32,047 nucleotides of DNA from assembly GCF_003096415.1 (NCBI RefSeq), contig NZ_QEKH01000044.1, positions 1-32,047 of the forward strand. Reading direction: 5' to 3'. Of the stretch, positions 6,710 to 14,382 are shown piece by piece; position 1 is the first letter of the stretch; the number at the start of each line of letters is the position of its first letter. The notes below the pieces were generated by a model. It did not search any database, was not told where the DNA came from, and saw only the letters and a program-made list of their open reading frames with translations. The position numbers and the translations under genes are program-made. Origin of the DNA: Victivallis vadensis (GTDB taxonomy: Bacteria; Verrucomicrobiota; Lentisphaeria; Victivallales; Victivallaceae).

Positions 6710-8719
6710 ATGGAAATCAAGTCGTCCATCCTGAAGATGAAGAAACGCGACGGGCGCGTCGTCGAGTTCGATCCGGAACGCATTGTAATCGCAGTCGGCA
6801 AGGCCCTGAAGGCCGCCGGCACCGCCAGCGACAAAGTCGCCCGGCACGTGACCCGCGATGTGGTCGCGGAACTGGTCGCCAAGGGGTATGACGATCCCGA
6901 AATGATGCCCGATGTCGACCTGATTCAGGATCTGGTCGAACACGCTCTGGTCAAGCGCGGGCTGTCGCAGGCCGCGAAGCTCTACATCCTGTACCGCGCC
7001 AGCCACGACAAGATCCGCGAGGCGCGCAAGCTGATGATGGACGTGCAGGACCTGGTTTCGAGCTATCTCGGCCAGGAGGACTGGCGGGTCAACGAAAACT
7101 CCAACTCCGGCTACTCCTACGCCAGTCTGCTGAACCACGTTTCCGGCGCGGTGATCGCCAACTACACGCTGGCCAACATCTATCCGGCCGAAATCGCCGA
7201 GGCGCACCAGTCCGGCGACTTCCATCTGCACGACCTCTCCTGCGGCATCGTCGGCTATTGCGCCGGCTGGAGTCTGCGCGATCTGCTCGAGCGCGGTTTT
7301 CAGGGGCGCGGCGGGCGCGCATCGGCGGCGCCGGCCAAACACTTCGACACCGCGACCGGCCAGATCGTGAATTTCCTCTCCACCTTGCAGACCGAATGGG
7401 CGGGCGCGCAGGCGTTCAGCTCCTTCGATACCCTGCTCGCTCCTTTCGTGCGGCGCGACAAGCTCACCTACCAGCAGCTCAAACAGAATATCCAGCAGTT
7501 CGTGTTCGGTTTGAACATCGCGAGCCGCTGGGGGCAGACCCCTTTCACCAACCTGACCTTCGACTGGGTCGTGCCGGAGGACCTGCGCGACAACCCGGTG
7601 ATCATCGGCGGCGAACTGCAGGAGGAGACCTACGGCGAATTCCAGCATGAGATGGATATGATCAACCGCGCGTTCCTCGAAGTGATGTCCGAGGGCGACC
7701 GCGACGGCCGGATCTTCACCTTCCCGATCCCGACCTACAACGTGACCAAAGATTTCAACTGGACCAGCGACAACGCGAAGCTGCTGTTCACCGTGACCGG
7801 CAAGTACGGGCTGCCCTACTTCCAGAACTTCATCAACAGCGACCTGCGTCCCGGCGACGTGCGCAGCATGTGCTGCCGTCTGCAGATGGATATGCGCGAA
7901 CTCCGCAACAAGACCGGCGGCCTCTTCGGCGCCGGCGAACAGACCGGTTCCATCGGCGTGGTCACGATCAATATGCCGCGCCTCGGCTATATCTCGCAGG
8001 ATGAAAAGGAGTTCTTCGCCCGACTCGACCACCTGATGCAGCTCGCGATGGAGTCGCTCGAAATCAAGCGCAAAGTCGTGCAGAAGCACCTCGACGGCGA
8101 CCTGCTGCCCTACACCAAAACCTATCTGCCGAATCTGGAACACCACTTCAGCACCATCGGCCTGGTAGGCATGAACGAAGCGTGTCTGAACTTCCTCGGC
8201 TGTTCGATCTGCGACCCGGAAGGCGCGGAGTTCTCCCGGCGCGTCCTGCTGCACATGGCCGAGAAAATCAAGGATTTCCAGGAGTCCAGCGGCCACATCT
8301 ACAACCTCGAAGCGACTCCCGCCGAAGGCACCAGCTTCCGGCTCGCCCGCCTCGACCGCAAAAAGTATCCGGGAATCATCTGCGCCGGAACCGACAATCC
8401 GTACTACACCAACTCCACCCAACTGCCGGTCGGCTACACCAGCGACCTCTTTGAAGCTCTGGAGCTTCAGGCCCCGCTGCAGCAGCTCTACACCGGCGGC
8501 ACCGTATTCCACTCGTTCATCGGCGAGCGGATCGACGATCCCGAACTGGTCGCGTCACTGGTCAGGCGGATCGCCACCAACTACCGGATCCCGTACTTCA
8601 CGCTGACGCCGTCGTTCAGCATCTGCCCGGTTCACGGCTACATCCCCGGCGAACACACCGAGTGTCCGCTCGAAGCCGAAAGCGGCAGCGAAGAACCGGA
8701 ACTCAAAATGGCGGAATAG
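6710..8719 (+). CDS. nrdD: Anaerobic ribonucleoside-triphosphate reductase, large part, lacking the glycyl-radical domain
   Basis: Class III ribonucleotide reductase makes deoxynucleoside triphosphates without oxygen using a glycyl radical. Residues about 4-95 form the ATP-cone (KKRDGRVVEFDPERI...), the allosteric site. The catalytic barrel follows, with SCGIVGYCAGWSLRDLL, a Cys pair in MCCRLQ (387-392) and GSIGVVTINMPRLGY. The protein stops at 669 residues inside the C-terminal zinc site: Cys639, His642 and Cys652 (ICPVHGYIPGEHTECP) are present. The fourth cysteine and the RVxGY radical motif are absent and are encoded by the next ORF. After ECP comes a 16-residue acidic tail unlike other NrdDs. 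The ATG is preceded by GGAGGTG at 6692-6698. The stop is TAG, in frame with the downstream ORF. Confidence 0.96.
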   Translation: MEIKSSILKMKKRDGRVVEFDPERIVIAVGKALKAAGTASDKVARHVTRDVVAELVAKGYDDPEMMPDVDLIQDLVEHALVKRGLSQAAKLYILYRASHDKIREARKLMMDVQDLVSSYLGQEDWRVNENSNSGYSYASLLNHVSGAVIANYTLANIYPAEIAEAHQSGDFHLHDLSCGIVGYCAGWSLRDLLERGFQGRGGRASAAPAKHFDTATGQIVNFLSTLQTEWAGAQAFSSFDTLLAPFVRRDKLTYQQLKQNIQQFVFGLNIASRWGQTPFTNLTFDWVVPEDLRDNPVIIGGELQEETYGEFQHEMDMINRAFLEVMSEGDRDGRIFTFPIPTYNVTKDFNWTSDNAKLLFTVTGKYGLPYFQNFINSDLRPGDVRSMCCRLQMDMRELRNKTGGLFGAGEQTGSIGVVTINMPRLGYISQDEKEFFARLDHLMQLAMESLEIKRKVVQKHLDGDLLPYTKTYLPNLEHHFSTIGLVGMNEACLNFLGCSICDPEGAEFSRRVLLHMAEKIKDFQESSGHIYNLEATPAEGTSFRLARLDRKKYPGIICAGTDNPYYTNSTQLPVGYTSDLFEALELQAPLQQLYTGGTVFHSFIGERIDDPELVASLVRRIATNYRIPYFTLTPSFSICPVHGYIPGEHTECPLEAESGSEEPELKMAE

Positions 8720-8779
8720 TCCAGACTACGGAACAAGTCGTCCCGCAAACAAATAATTCCAACTCAAGGAGGTAGAATC

Positions 8780-8905
8780 ATGGCCAAGTGTGGAGAAAAA
8801 ACCGAAGTGTACAGCCGCGTCTGCGGCTACTTCCGCCCCGTGTCCAATTGGAACAAGGGCAAAAAAGAAGAATTCAAAGACCGCAAAACTTACGAAGTCA
8901 AATAA
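8780..8905 (+). CDS. Separate glycyl-radical C-terminal domain of NrdD (41 residues)
   Basis: This ORF starts MAKCGEKTEVYSRVCGYFRP and continues with an SNWNKGKKEEF segment. That corresponds to the last ~40 residues of an intact NrdD of the CPxHGY type. Gly16 in RVCGY is the predicted radical site. Cys4 corresponds to the fourth zinc ligand missing from the upstream protein. AAGGAGG at 8766-8772 sits seven bases before the ATG, a strong independent translation signal. The ORF is in the same frame as nrdD but separated by a TAG stop and 20 non-homologous codons, so it is not a simple point-mutation break. The small protein probably docks on NrdD to complete the enzyme, comparable in principle to GrcA (YfiD), which supplies a radical domain to damaged pyruvate formate-lyase. 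Experimental support is needed. Confidence 0.9.
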   Translation: MAKCGEKTEVYSRVCGYFRPVSNWNKGKKEEFKDRKTYEVK

Positions 8906-8921
8906 CCATTCGCTTTCGGAG

Positions 8922-9031
8922 CTTTGCCTCCGGCGGCCGGGGGCGCTTCGCCCCCCGGTCCCCCCGACCGGCAAGGTGCCGGCGCCGGGTACGGTTTTGA
9001 AATTTCTGCTGCGCAGAAATTTCAAAACCGG
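8922..9031 (+). repeat. Left arm of inverted-repeat pair 1
   Basis: This 110-bp segment is nearly the reverse complement of 9188-9296. It has three parts: a GC-rich hairpin around gggcgcttcgcccc (8941-8954), the core ccgaccggcaaggtgccgg (from 8964), and a 37-base perfect hairpin (8993-9029; 17-base arms, loop tgc). It begins 16 bases after the small glycyl-radical ORF. Confidence 0.9.
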
Positions 9032-9187
9032 GGTTATTTCAGGGGAACAGTCTTTTTATCTTTGAACAATAAAAATTTATCCTATGCTTTGTATGCAGGC
9101 AAAAGCTCAAATACACAGCAAGGAAATAATTCGTCTTTTCCTGAATCAGCCACGACTGACTGGCTGTTACATTAATAAATAATTTTC
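9032..9187. other. AT-rich spacer between the arms of repeat pair 1
   Basis: 156 bases of AT-rich DNA contrast sharply with the GC-rich arms. No convincing gene, RNA or terminator is visible. It is the only unique sequence in the 414-bp gap between the small nrdD ORF and the activase gene. Confidence 0.6.
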
Positions 9188-9296
9188 CCGGTTTTGAAAT
9201 TTCTGCTGCGCAGAAATTTCAAAACCGTACCCGGCACCGGCACCTTGCCGGTCTGGGGTCCCGGGGGCGAAGCGCCCCCGGCCGCCGGAGGCAAAG
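9188..9296 (-). repeat. Right arm of inverted-repeat pair 1
   Basis: Near-exact reverse complement of 8922-9031, including the 37-base hairpin (9190-9226), the core (9232-9253) and the gggcgaagcgccc hairpin (about 9264-9277). It ends 23 bases before the activase start codon, so the activase ribosome binding site lies just outside the repeat. Confidence 0.9.
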
Positions 9297-9319
9297 TACC
9301 GCGAAGTAAGGATCGTAAG

Positions 9320-10036
9320 ATGGATTTGCGTGGATTCGATAAGTTTACGTTGGTGGATTATCCGGGGAAGATCGGATGTATTGTGTTTACCGGGGGATGC
9401 AATCTGCGCTGTCCGTTCTGCCATAACCCCTGCCTGGTATTCGACCCGGCGAGCCAGCCGAAAGTGACGGAGAAGGAGTTCTTCGGCTTTCTGGAACGCA
9501 GGAAGGGATTGCTGGAAGGGGTGGTGATTTCCGGGGGCGAGCCGATGCTCCAGCCGGATCTCGTGCCGTTTGTGGAACGAATCCGCAAAAGCGGTTTTCT
9601 GGCGAAGGTGGATTCCAACGGCACGTTCCCCGACCGGGTGAAAACGTTGCTCCATACGGCGGGGGCGGATTCGATGGGGATCGACTACAAAGCGCCGCGC
9701 GCGAAGTACGCCGAACTGACCGGGCTTGACGAGCCGGACCTCGGAGAACGGGTCGCCGAAACCATCCGCCTCGCGCTGGAGGCCGGCGTTGAGCTGGACA
9801 TCCGCACGACCGTGCACAAGGCCCTGCTGAGCGAAGACGATCTGGCGGCGATGCGCGACGAGTTGAGCGCGATCGGCGTTTCCCGCTGGACGCTGCAGCA
9901 ATTCAATCCGGTGGAGGTGATCGACGACGACCTGCCCCAAGCGGAAACCTACAGCGACCGCGAACTGGTTGCGGCCGCCCGCCGCCTCGGCAGCGATGTG
10001 CGTGTGCGCGGACTTCACGGCCACATTATTCTGTAA
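9320..10036 (+). CDS. nrdG: Anaerobic ribonucleotide reductase activating protein (radical SAM)
   Basis: The activase uses a [4Fe-4S] cluster and S-adenosylmethionine to put the glycyl radical on NrdD. The cluster motif is CNLRCPFC (CxxxCxxC) near residues 27-34, in the context FTGGCNLRCPFCHNP. ISGGEP near residue 73 is the typical SAM-binding GGEP motif. At 238 residues it fits the longer NrdG-like branch rather than the short E. coli type. The ATG at 9320 has TAAGGA about 8 bases upstream; the frame stays open further 5' only because it reads through the repeat. Its target here would be Gly16 of the 41-residue ORF. Whether it shares the nrdD transcript, given the strong hairpins between them, is unclear. 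A terminator follows. Confidence 0.9.
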   Translation: MDLRGFDKFTLVDYPGKIGCIVFTGGCNLRCPFCHNPCLVFDPASQPKVTEKEFFGFLERRKGLLEGVVISGGEPMLQPDLVPFVERIRKSGFLAKVDSNGTFPDRVKTLLHTAGADSMGIDYKAPRAKYAELTGLDEPDLGERVAETIRLALEAGVELDIRTTVHKALLSEDDLAAMRDELSAIGVSRWTLQQFNPVEVIDDDLPQAETYSDRELVAAARRLGSDVRVRGLHGHIIL

Positions 10037-10044
10037 AGCATCTT

Positions 10045-10074
10045 CGCCCGGCACACTCCGCCGGGCGCTTTTTT
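10045..10074 (+). terminator. Rho-independent terminator after the activase gene
   Basis: Eight-base GC-rich arms (cgcccggc / gccgggcg) with a 7-base loop are followed by six T within two bases. It closes the anaerobic RNR locus. Confidence 0.9.
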
Positions 10075-10185
10075 ATCCTTCCGATTTGCATGAGAATTCA
10101 GTTCCGCCCCCTTGAAAGGGAGTGGCTTTGCGCTATATTATAAAGATCATTTAGAAATAAGATTTTTCCGGAAACAGGATCGTTT

Positions 10186-11526
10186 ATGACCCATGATATG
10201 ACCACGGGCAGCCCGATGCGGCTGATCGTAATGTTCACGATACCGCTGCTGATCGGCAATGTGTTCCAGCAACTGTACAGCATGGCCGACACGGTGATCG
10301 TCGGGCGGACCATCGGAGTACAGGCGCTGGCGGCGGTCGGAGCAACCGGGCCGCTCTGTTTTCTGGTGCTCGGCTTCTTTTTCGGCTTTTCGAGCGGCGT
10401 CACGGTGGTCACCGCCCAGCGGTTCGGAGCGAAAGACGCTCGCGGAGTGAGGCGGTCGATCGCGATGGCGACGACGCTGTGCGCCGCCATTTCGGCGGCG
10501 GCGACCATCGGCAGCGTGATCCTGACCGGGCCGCTGCTGCGGCTGATGAATACGCCGGAAGACATCTTCGACGGCTCTTACGCCTATCTGGTCGTGATCT
10601 TCATCGGAATCGGCGCGACGGTGTTCTACAACCTGATTTCCGGCATCATCCGGGCGCTCGGCGACAGCCGCACGCCGCTGATCTTCCTGATCATCGCATC
10701 AATCCTGAATATCGCGCTGGACTTTATTTTCATCCTGTGGTTCGGGATGGGCGTGGCCGGGGCGGCGTGGGCGACCGTGATCTCCCAGCTGGCCTCCGGC
10801 GTCTGGTGTCTGCAGTTCGCCCGGCGCAAATACAGCCAATTCCAATTGAAACGGCAGGATTGGCGCTTCGACTGGAACTTTGCGTGGGAACATCTGCGCA
10901 TCGCGCTGCCGATGGCGTTCCAGTTTTCCATCACGGCGGTCGGCGTAATCGTGATGCAGACGGTATTGAACACCTTCGGCTCCACCGCGGTGGCGGCGTT
11001 CACCGCCGCGGCCAAGATCGACCAGCTCGCGGTGCAGCCGGGCTTCTCCATCGGTATTGCAATCGCAACCTACGCGGCGCAGAACTACGGCGCGGGACTC
11101 TACAGGCGCATCCGTGAAGGGGTCAACAAATGCAGTTTGCTCTCCACCGTTTTCGCAATACTCATGGGGGCGGCGGTGATCGTCTTCTGCCCGCAGTTCA
11201 CCCGGCTGTTCGTCGGCGACGGGCATCCCGAAGTAATTCCGCTGGTCCGTACCTACATGCTGACCAACGGCAGCTGTTATGTGATTCTCGGGCTGCTCTT
11301 CGTATACCGCAATGCGCTGCAGGGCATCGGCCGCGCCTTCGTGCCCATGATGGCCGGGGCCAGCGAACTGGTGGTCCGCACTGTCGCCGCCCCCGTGCTC
11401 GGAGGCGCAATCGGCTACGTCGGGGTCTGCCTTTCCAACCCGCTGGCCTGGGTCGGCGCCACCATCCCGCTGGCCATCGCCTACTTCTGGGTAATCAAGC
11501 GCCTCACCGGACGCTGCATCGGCTGA
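10186..11526 (+). CDS. MATE-family multidrug efflux transporter
   Basis: An inner-membrane exporter of the multidrug and toxic compound extrusion family, driven by a Na+ or H+ gradient. The 446-residue length and about 12 hydrophobic helices are standard. The N-terminal LIVMFTIPLLIGNVFQQLYS, then MADTVIVGR, and the second-half FQFSITAVGVIVMQTVLNTF and GFSIGIAIATYAAQNYGAG segments are family hallmarks. The substrate cannot be told from sequence. The ATG has an ACAGGA about 8 bases upstream. It is monocistronic, following the activase terminator and converging on the ion-transporter gene. Confidence 0.93.
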   Translation: MTHDMTTGSPMRLIVMFTIPLLIGNVFQQLYSMADTVIVGRTIGVQALAAVGATGPLCFLVLGFFFGFSSGVTVVTAQRFGAKDARGVRRSIAMATTLCAAISAAATIGSVILTGPLLRLMNTPEDIFDGSYAYLVVIFIGIGATVFYNLISGIIRALGDSRTPLIFLIIASILNIALDFIFILWFGMGVAGAAWATVISQLASGVWCLQFARRKYSQFQLKRQDWRFDWNFAWEHLRIALPMAFQFSITAVGVIVMQTVLNTFGSTAVAAFTAAAKIDQLAVQPGFSIGIAIATYAAQNYGAGLYRRIREGVNKCSLLSTVFAILMGAAVIVFCPQFTRLFVGDGHPEVIPLVRTYMLTNGSCYVILGLLFVYRNALQGIGRAFVPMMAGASELVVRTVAAPVLGGAIGYVGVCLSNPLAWVGATIPLAIAYFWVIKRLTGRCIG

Positions 11527-11534
11527 ACATATCC

Positions 11535-11580
11535 GGGATTTCGCCGGTCGGCGGCCCGGAGCGCCGAAGACGAAATTCCC
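11535..11580. terminator. Weak hairpin between convergent genes
   Basis: gggatttcg at 11535-11543 pairs with cgaaattccc at 11571-11580, with one extra base. It lies between the converging MATE and ion-transporter genes. No T-run follows, so its terminator role is uncertain. Confidence 0.3.
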
Positions 11581-11587
11581 GAATTTC

Positions 11588-13333
11588 CTATTTGCCGGCG
11601 GCTTTGACGGGAGCGGATTGCTCGACGATCAGGACATGGGGGTATTTGCCCGGAAGATCGACGGTCTGGAGACGGCCCTGTACGGCGGAGATTCCTGCCG
11701 GGAGTTCGGTGTCGAGGGGCCATGCGGCGAGAATGGCGGCCTCGGCGTCTTCGGCGGAGGAGAGCCGGACGGTGCGGTAGGCGGAGGGGGTGAACTCCTT
11801 CAGGACCGGGAGGGGGGCGGTTGAAGGCGTTATCCGGCCGGTCAGGATCACGTTTTTGTTGTCGAAGTTTTTACCGGAGGCGCGTTGGAGAGCTTCGAAT
11901 TTCACGGAGGCATGGCGGTCGGGCATCAGGGGCTCCAATACCAGCAGGCCGACGACGGCGACCGTGCCGGCGAGGACGGTGGAAAGCGCGCCGATCCTGA
12001 ACCACTGAAAAAAGGTGATGTGGCTGCCGGAGCGTTTTTCGAGCATGCCGAGCGCGACGATGTTGGCGGTACTGCCGATCATGGTGATATTGCCGCCGAA
12101 GCAGGCGCCGAAAAGCAGGGCCCACCAGAGGGGCAGGTCTTTGATGCTGCCGGAGAGCTGTTCGATCACGGGGCAGAAGGCGGCCACGAAAATCACGTTG
12201 TCGATGAAGGCCGAACCGATGGCGGAAACGACGAAAATGAACGGCACCAGGATTCCGGCGGAGTTGCCGCACGCCCCGGTGAAATAGTGGGCCATCACCC
12301 GGTCGACATGGGTGTATTCGAGGGTTCCGGCGACCGCGAAAAGCAGCATGAAAAAGAGCAGCGTCCACCAGTCCACCTCCTGCTCGATGTAGTGGCGGGC
12401 GCGGTTCTGCTTCAGGATCATCACGATTCCGGCGCAGACCAGCGGGGTGATCAACAGCACACTGTTCTTGGCGAGTCCGAAAAGGTTTTCCAGCGGATGG
12501 TGCGACGCGATCGCGAGGATGGTCAGCGTGATCAGCAGCAGCCCCTGCTTATAGGGAACTTTCACCAGCGGCGCCAGCGTCAGCCCCTGCGCGAGACGGT
12601 CCTTGAGCTGCACGTCGAATTCACGCAGCTGGCGGCGGAAGTAGAACAGCGTCAGCCCGACTGTCGCGAACAACGCGACCAGCATGAGCGGAAACGCCCA
12701 AAGCATGAAGTCGCCGAAGGTCAGCATTCCCTTGGTCCCGATGTAGATGCCGACCGGATTGCCCATCATGGTCCCGGCGCTGCCGACGTTGGTGCAGAGC
12801 ACCGCGATCAGGATGTACGGAGTCGGGTTGAGCTTCAGCCGGTCACAGACCTGAAAGATCAGCGTGGAGACGAAGATGATCGAGGTGACCTCGTCGACCG
12901 CGCAGGCCAGCAGCGCCGACGCGATCGCGGTGACGGTGATGAATTTCCTGCCGGTCAGGTTGGGCATCGCGACGATCAACTGCACGATCCAGGTGAAGAA
13001 GCCGAGGTCGCGCAGCGCCCCGACGATCACCATCATGCCGACCAGAAACAGGATCACTTCCAATGAGGAGGAGGTCACGAACTGCGGAATGTTCAGTGAA
13101 TTCGTAAAGATCAGCACCGCCAGTCCGAGAAAGGCGATCGCGAGCCGGAAGCCCCAGAAAAACAGCGTACCGAAGATGATTCCGACAAAGACGGCGCAGG
13201 CGGTCGCCTGATGGGAGTCGAGGACGGTCAACCCGCCGCCGAGCCCTGCGGCGAGGCTGGCCGCCAGCAGGATTCCGAAGCGGGAGAGCAGGGCTTTGAC
13301 AGACATGGAGGCGGAAGCGGCTTCATCGTGCAT
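11588..13333 (-). CDS. NhaD/ArsB-type ion transporter (Na+/H+ antiporter-like permease)
   Basis: A 581-residue polytopic membrane protein of the ion-transporter (IT) superfamily. CAVDEVTSIIFVSTLIFQVC and NVGSAGTMMGNPVGIYIG near the middle, and ACFGGNITMIGSTANIVALG in the second half, are the paired re-entrant motifs typical of NhaD/ArsB/SLC13-like permeases. The ion or substrate is inferred, with Na+/H+ exchange most likely. The last ~95 residues (after LVLEPLMPDRH) form a soluble tail with no family I recognise. The ATG has AGGAG about 8 bases upstream. It follows the EIIA-CBS gene by 20 bp, so the two are co-transcribed and that protein is a likely regulator of transport. Confidence 0.88.
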   Translation of the reverse strand: MHDEAASASMSVKALLSRFGILLAASLAAGLGGGLTVLDSHQATACAVFVGIIFGTLFFWGFRLAIAFLGLAVLIFTNSLNIPQFVTSSSLEVILFLVGMMVIVGALRDLGFFTWIVQLIVAMPNLTGRKFITVTAIASALLACAVDEVTSIIFVSTLIFQVCDRLKLNPTPYILIAVLCTNVGSAGTMMGNPVGIYIGTKGMLTFGDFMLWAFPLMLVALFATVGLTLFYFRRQLREFDVQLKDRLAQGLTLAPLVKVPYKQGLLLITLTILAIASHHPLENLFGLAKNSVLLITPLVCAGIVMILKQNRARHYIEQEVDWWTLLFFMLLFAVAGTLEYTHVDRVMAHYFTGACGNSAGILVPFIFVVSAIGSAFIDNVIFVAAFCPVIEQLSGSIKDLPLWWALLFGACFGGNITMIGSTANIVALGMLEKRSGSHITFFQWFRIGALSTVLAGTVAVVGLLVLEPLMPDRHASVKFEALQRASGKNFDNKNVILTGRITPSTAPLPVLKEFTPSAYRTVRLSSAEDAEAAILAAWPLDTELPAGISAVQGRLQTVDLPGKYPHVLIVEQSAPVKAAGK

Positions 13334-13353
13334 GGCGGATTCTCCTTATTGCG

Positions 13354-14277
13354 TTATTCCCAGAAGAGCTTGGCGCAGAATTCCTTGAGCTCCACGACTC
13401 CGGCGAGCCGTCCGTCTTTTCCGGTGATTACCAGCTGCCGGAGGTGGTGGACCAGAAAGAGCTTGGCCAGCTGGATCGCCGGCACGTCCCGGTCGACCTT
13501 CAGGAACTCCTCGCGCATCACGTCCGCGATGCGGGTGTCGCCGGAGCTTTTGAGCATATCCGCGAAGGGCTGGAAACGGTAGATCGGGGAGAGGTCCTCC
13601 ATCCAGAGCAGATGCTCCGGCAAACTGAATTGCAGCAGGTCCCGAAGCGCGACCACGCCGCGCAGGTCCCCTTCGCGGTCCAGCACCGGAATCTCCTCCG
13701 CCTGCGAAGTGGCGAACATCGCGATCGCGTGCCGCAGCGTGTCGGTTTCTTTCAAGGTGGGAATGTTTTCCCGCATCACGTCCCCGGCGGTCAGGTAGTC
13801 GGCAATCGCGATCAGGTTGCCGGAAAAGTAGGCGATCACCTCGGCGGGCGTCGCCAGATGGGATACGGTCCCGATCGCGTCCGGCTGGCTGAAATCCATC
13901 GCCAGCGCGGCCAGCAGCTGCATGTGCAGGTTGGGGTCGTCTTCCGGGGTCAGCACCAGAATCATCACCCGCACCGGATCGTCCTCCGGGGAACCGAAAG
14001 CGACTCCCTCCCGGCTCAACCCCATCGCGACCAGCGGCTCCGCCAGTCCGGGCAGCCGGGCGTGGGGAACCGCCAGCCCCGGAGCGATCAGGGTGGGGAA
14101 AAGCTCTTCGCGGGCCATCACCTCCCGCAGCGCGCAGTCGCGGTCCAGCTCCGGGAAGTGGCGCTTCAGAATGTCCAGCAGCGTGACCAGGAGTTCCCGG
14201 CCGTCCGCCGCCTTGCTGCGGCAGACGATGTTATTCGGGGAGAGAAAGTCGTGGAAATTGCGGTTGCCTTCTGCCAT
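13354..14277 (-). CDS. PTS EIIA-like domain fused to two CBS domains
   Basis: Residues about 10-150 form a fructose/mannitol-type PTS EIIA domain. His72 in LAVPHARLPG corresponds to the phosphorylated histidine. Residues about 163-225 and 250-305 form a pair of CBS domains (VMRENIPTLKETDTLRHAIA and VMREEFLKVDRDVPAIQLAK), which normally bind adenine nucleotides. No EIIB or EIIC partner is encoded nearby, so it is probably a sensor and not a sugar-transport component. The gene is directly upstream of the NhaD/ArsB-type transporter, and similar EIIA-CBS or EIIA-antiporter pairings are known. The ATG is preceded by AAGGAGG. Confidence 0.87.
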   Translation of the reverse strand: MAEGNRNFHDFLSPNNIVCRSKAADGRELLVTLLDILKRHFPELDRDCALREVMAREELFPTLIAPGLAVPHARLPGLAEPLVAMGLSREGVAFGSPEDDPVRVMILVLTPEDDPNLHMQLLAALAMDFSQPDAIGTVSHLATPAEVIAYFSGNLIAIADYLTAGDVMRENIPTLKETDTLRHAIAMFATSQAEEIPVLDREGDLRGVVALRDLLQFSLPEHLLWMEDLSPIYRFQPFADMLKSSGDTRIADVMREEFLKVDRDVPAIQLAKLFLVHHLRQLVITGKDGRLAGVVELKEFCAKLFWE

Positions 14278-14382
14278 GTCGGGAGCCTCCTTCTACAATG
14301 ATTTCTCGTATGCCGGATTGCGCTGTCGCTGCTAATATAGGAGCCGTTTCCCGGATTTGCAACTCCCCGCCGGAAAAACCGG

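Noticed and set aside
6635-8512. A 625-codon open frame antisense to nrdD
   Set aside because: It lies entirely opposite a well-supported gene and its composition (Val, Ala, Gly, Glu, His-rich without motifs) is the usual shadow of GC-rich coding sequence.
8717-8719. Selenocysteine read-through at the nrdD stop
   Set aside because: The stop codon is TAG and not TGA, so selenocysteine insertion does not apply; only amber suppression remains possible.
8788-9065. Two alternative plus-strand ORFs overlapping the small glycyl-radical ORF
   Set aside because: They lack the conserved motif and run into the repeat; the frame at 8780 encodes the RVCGY peptide and has the ribosome binding site.
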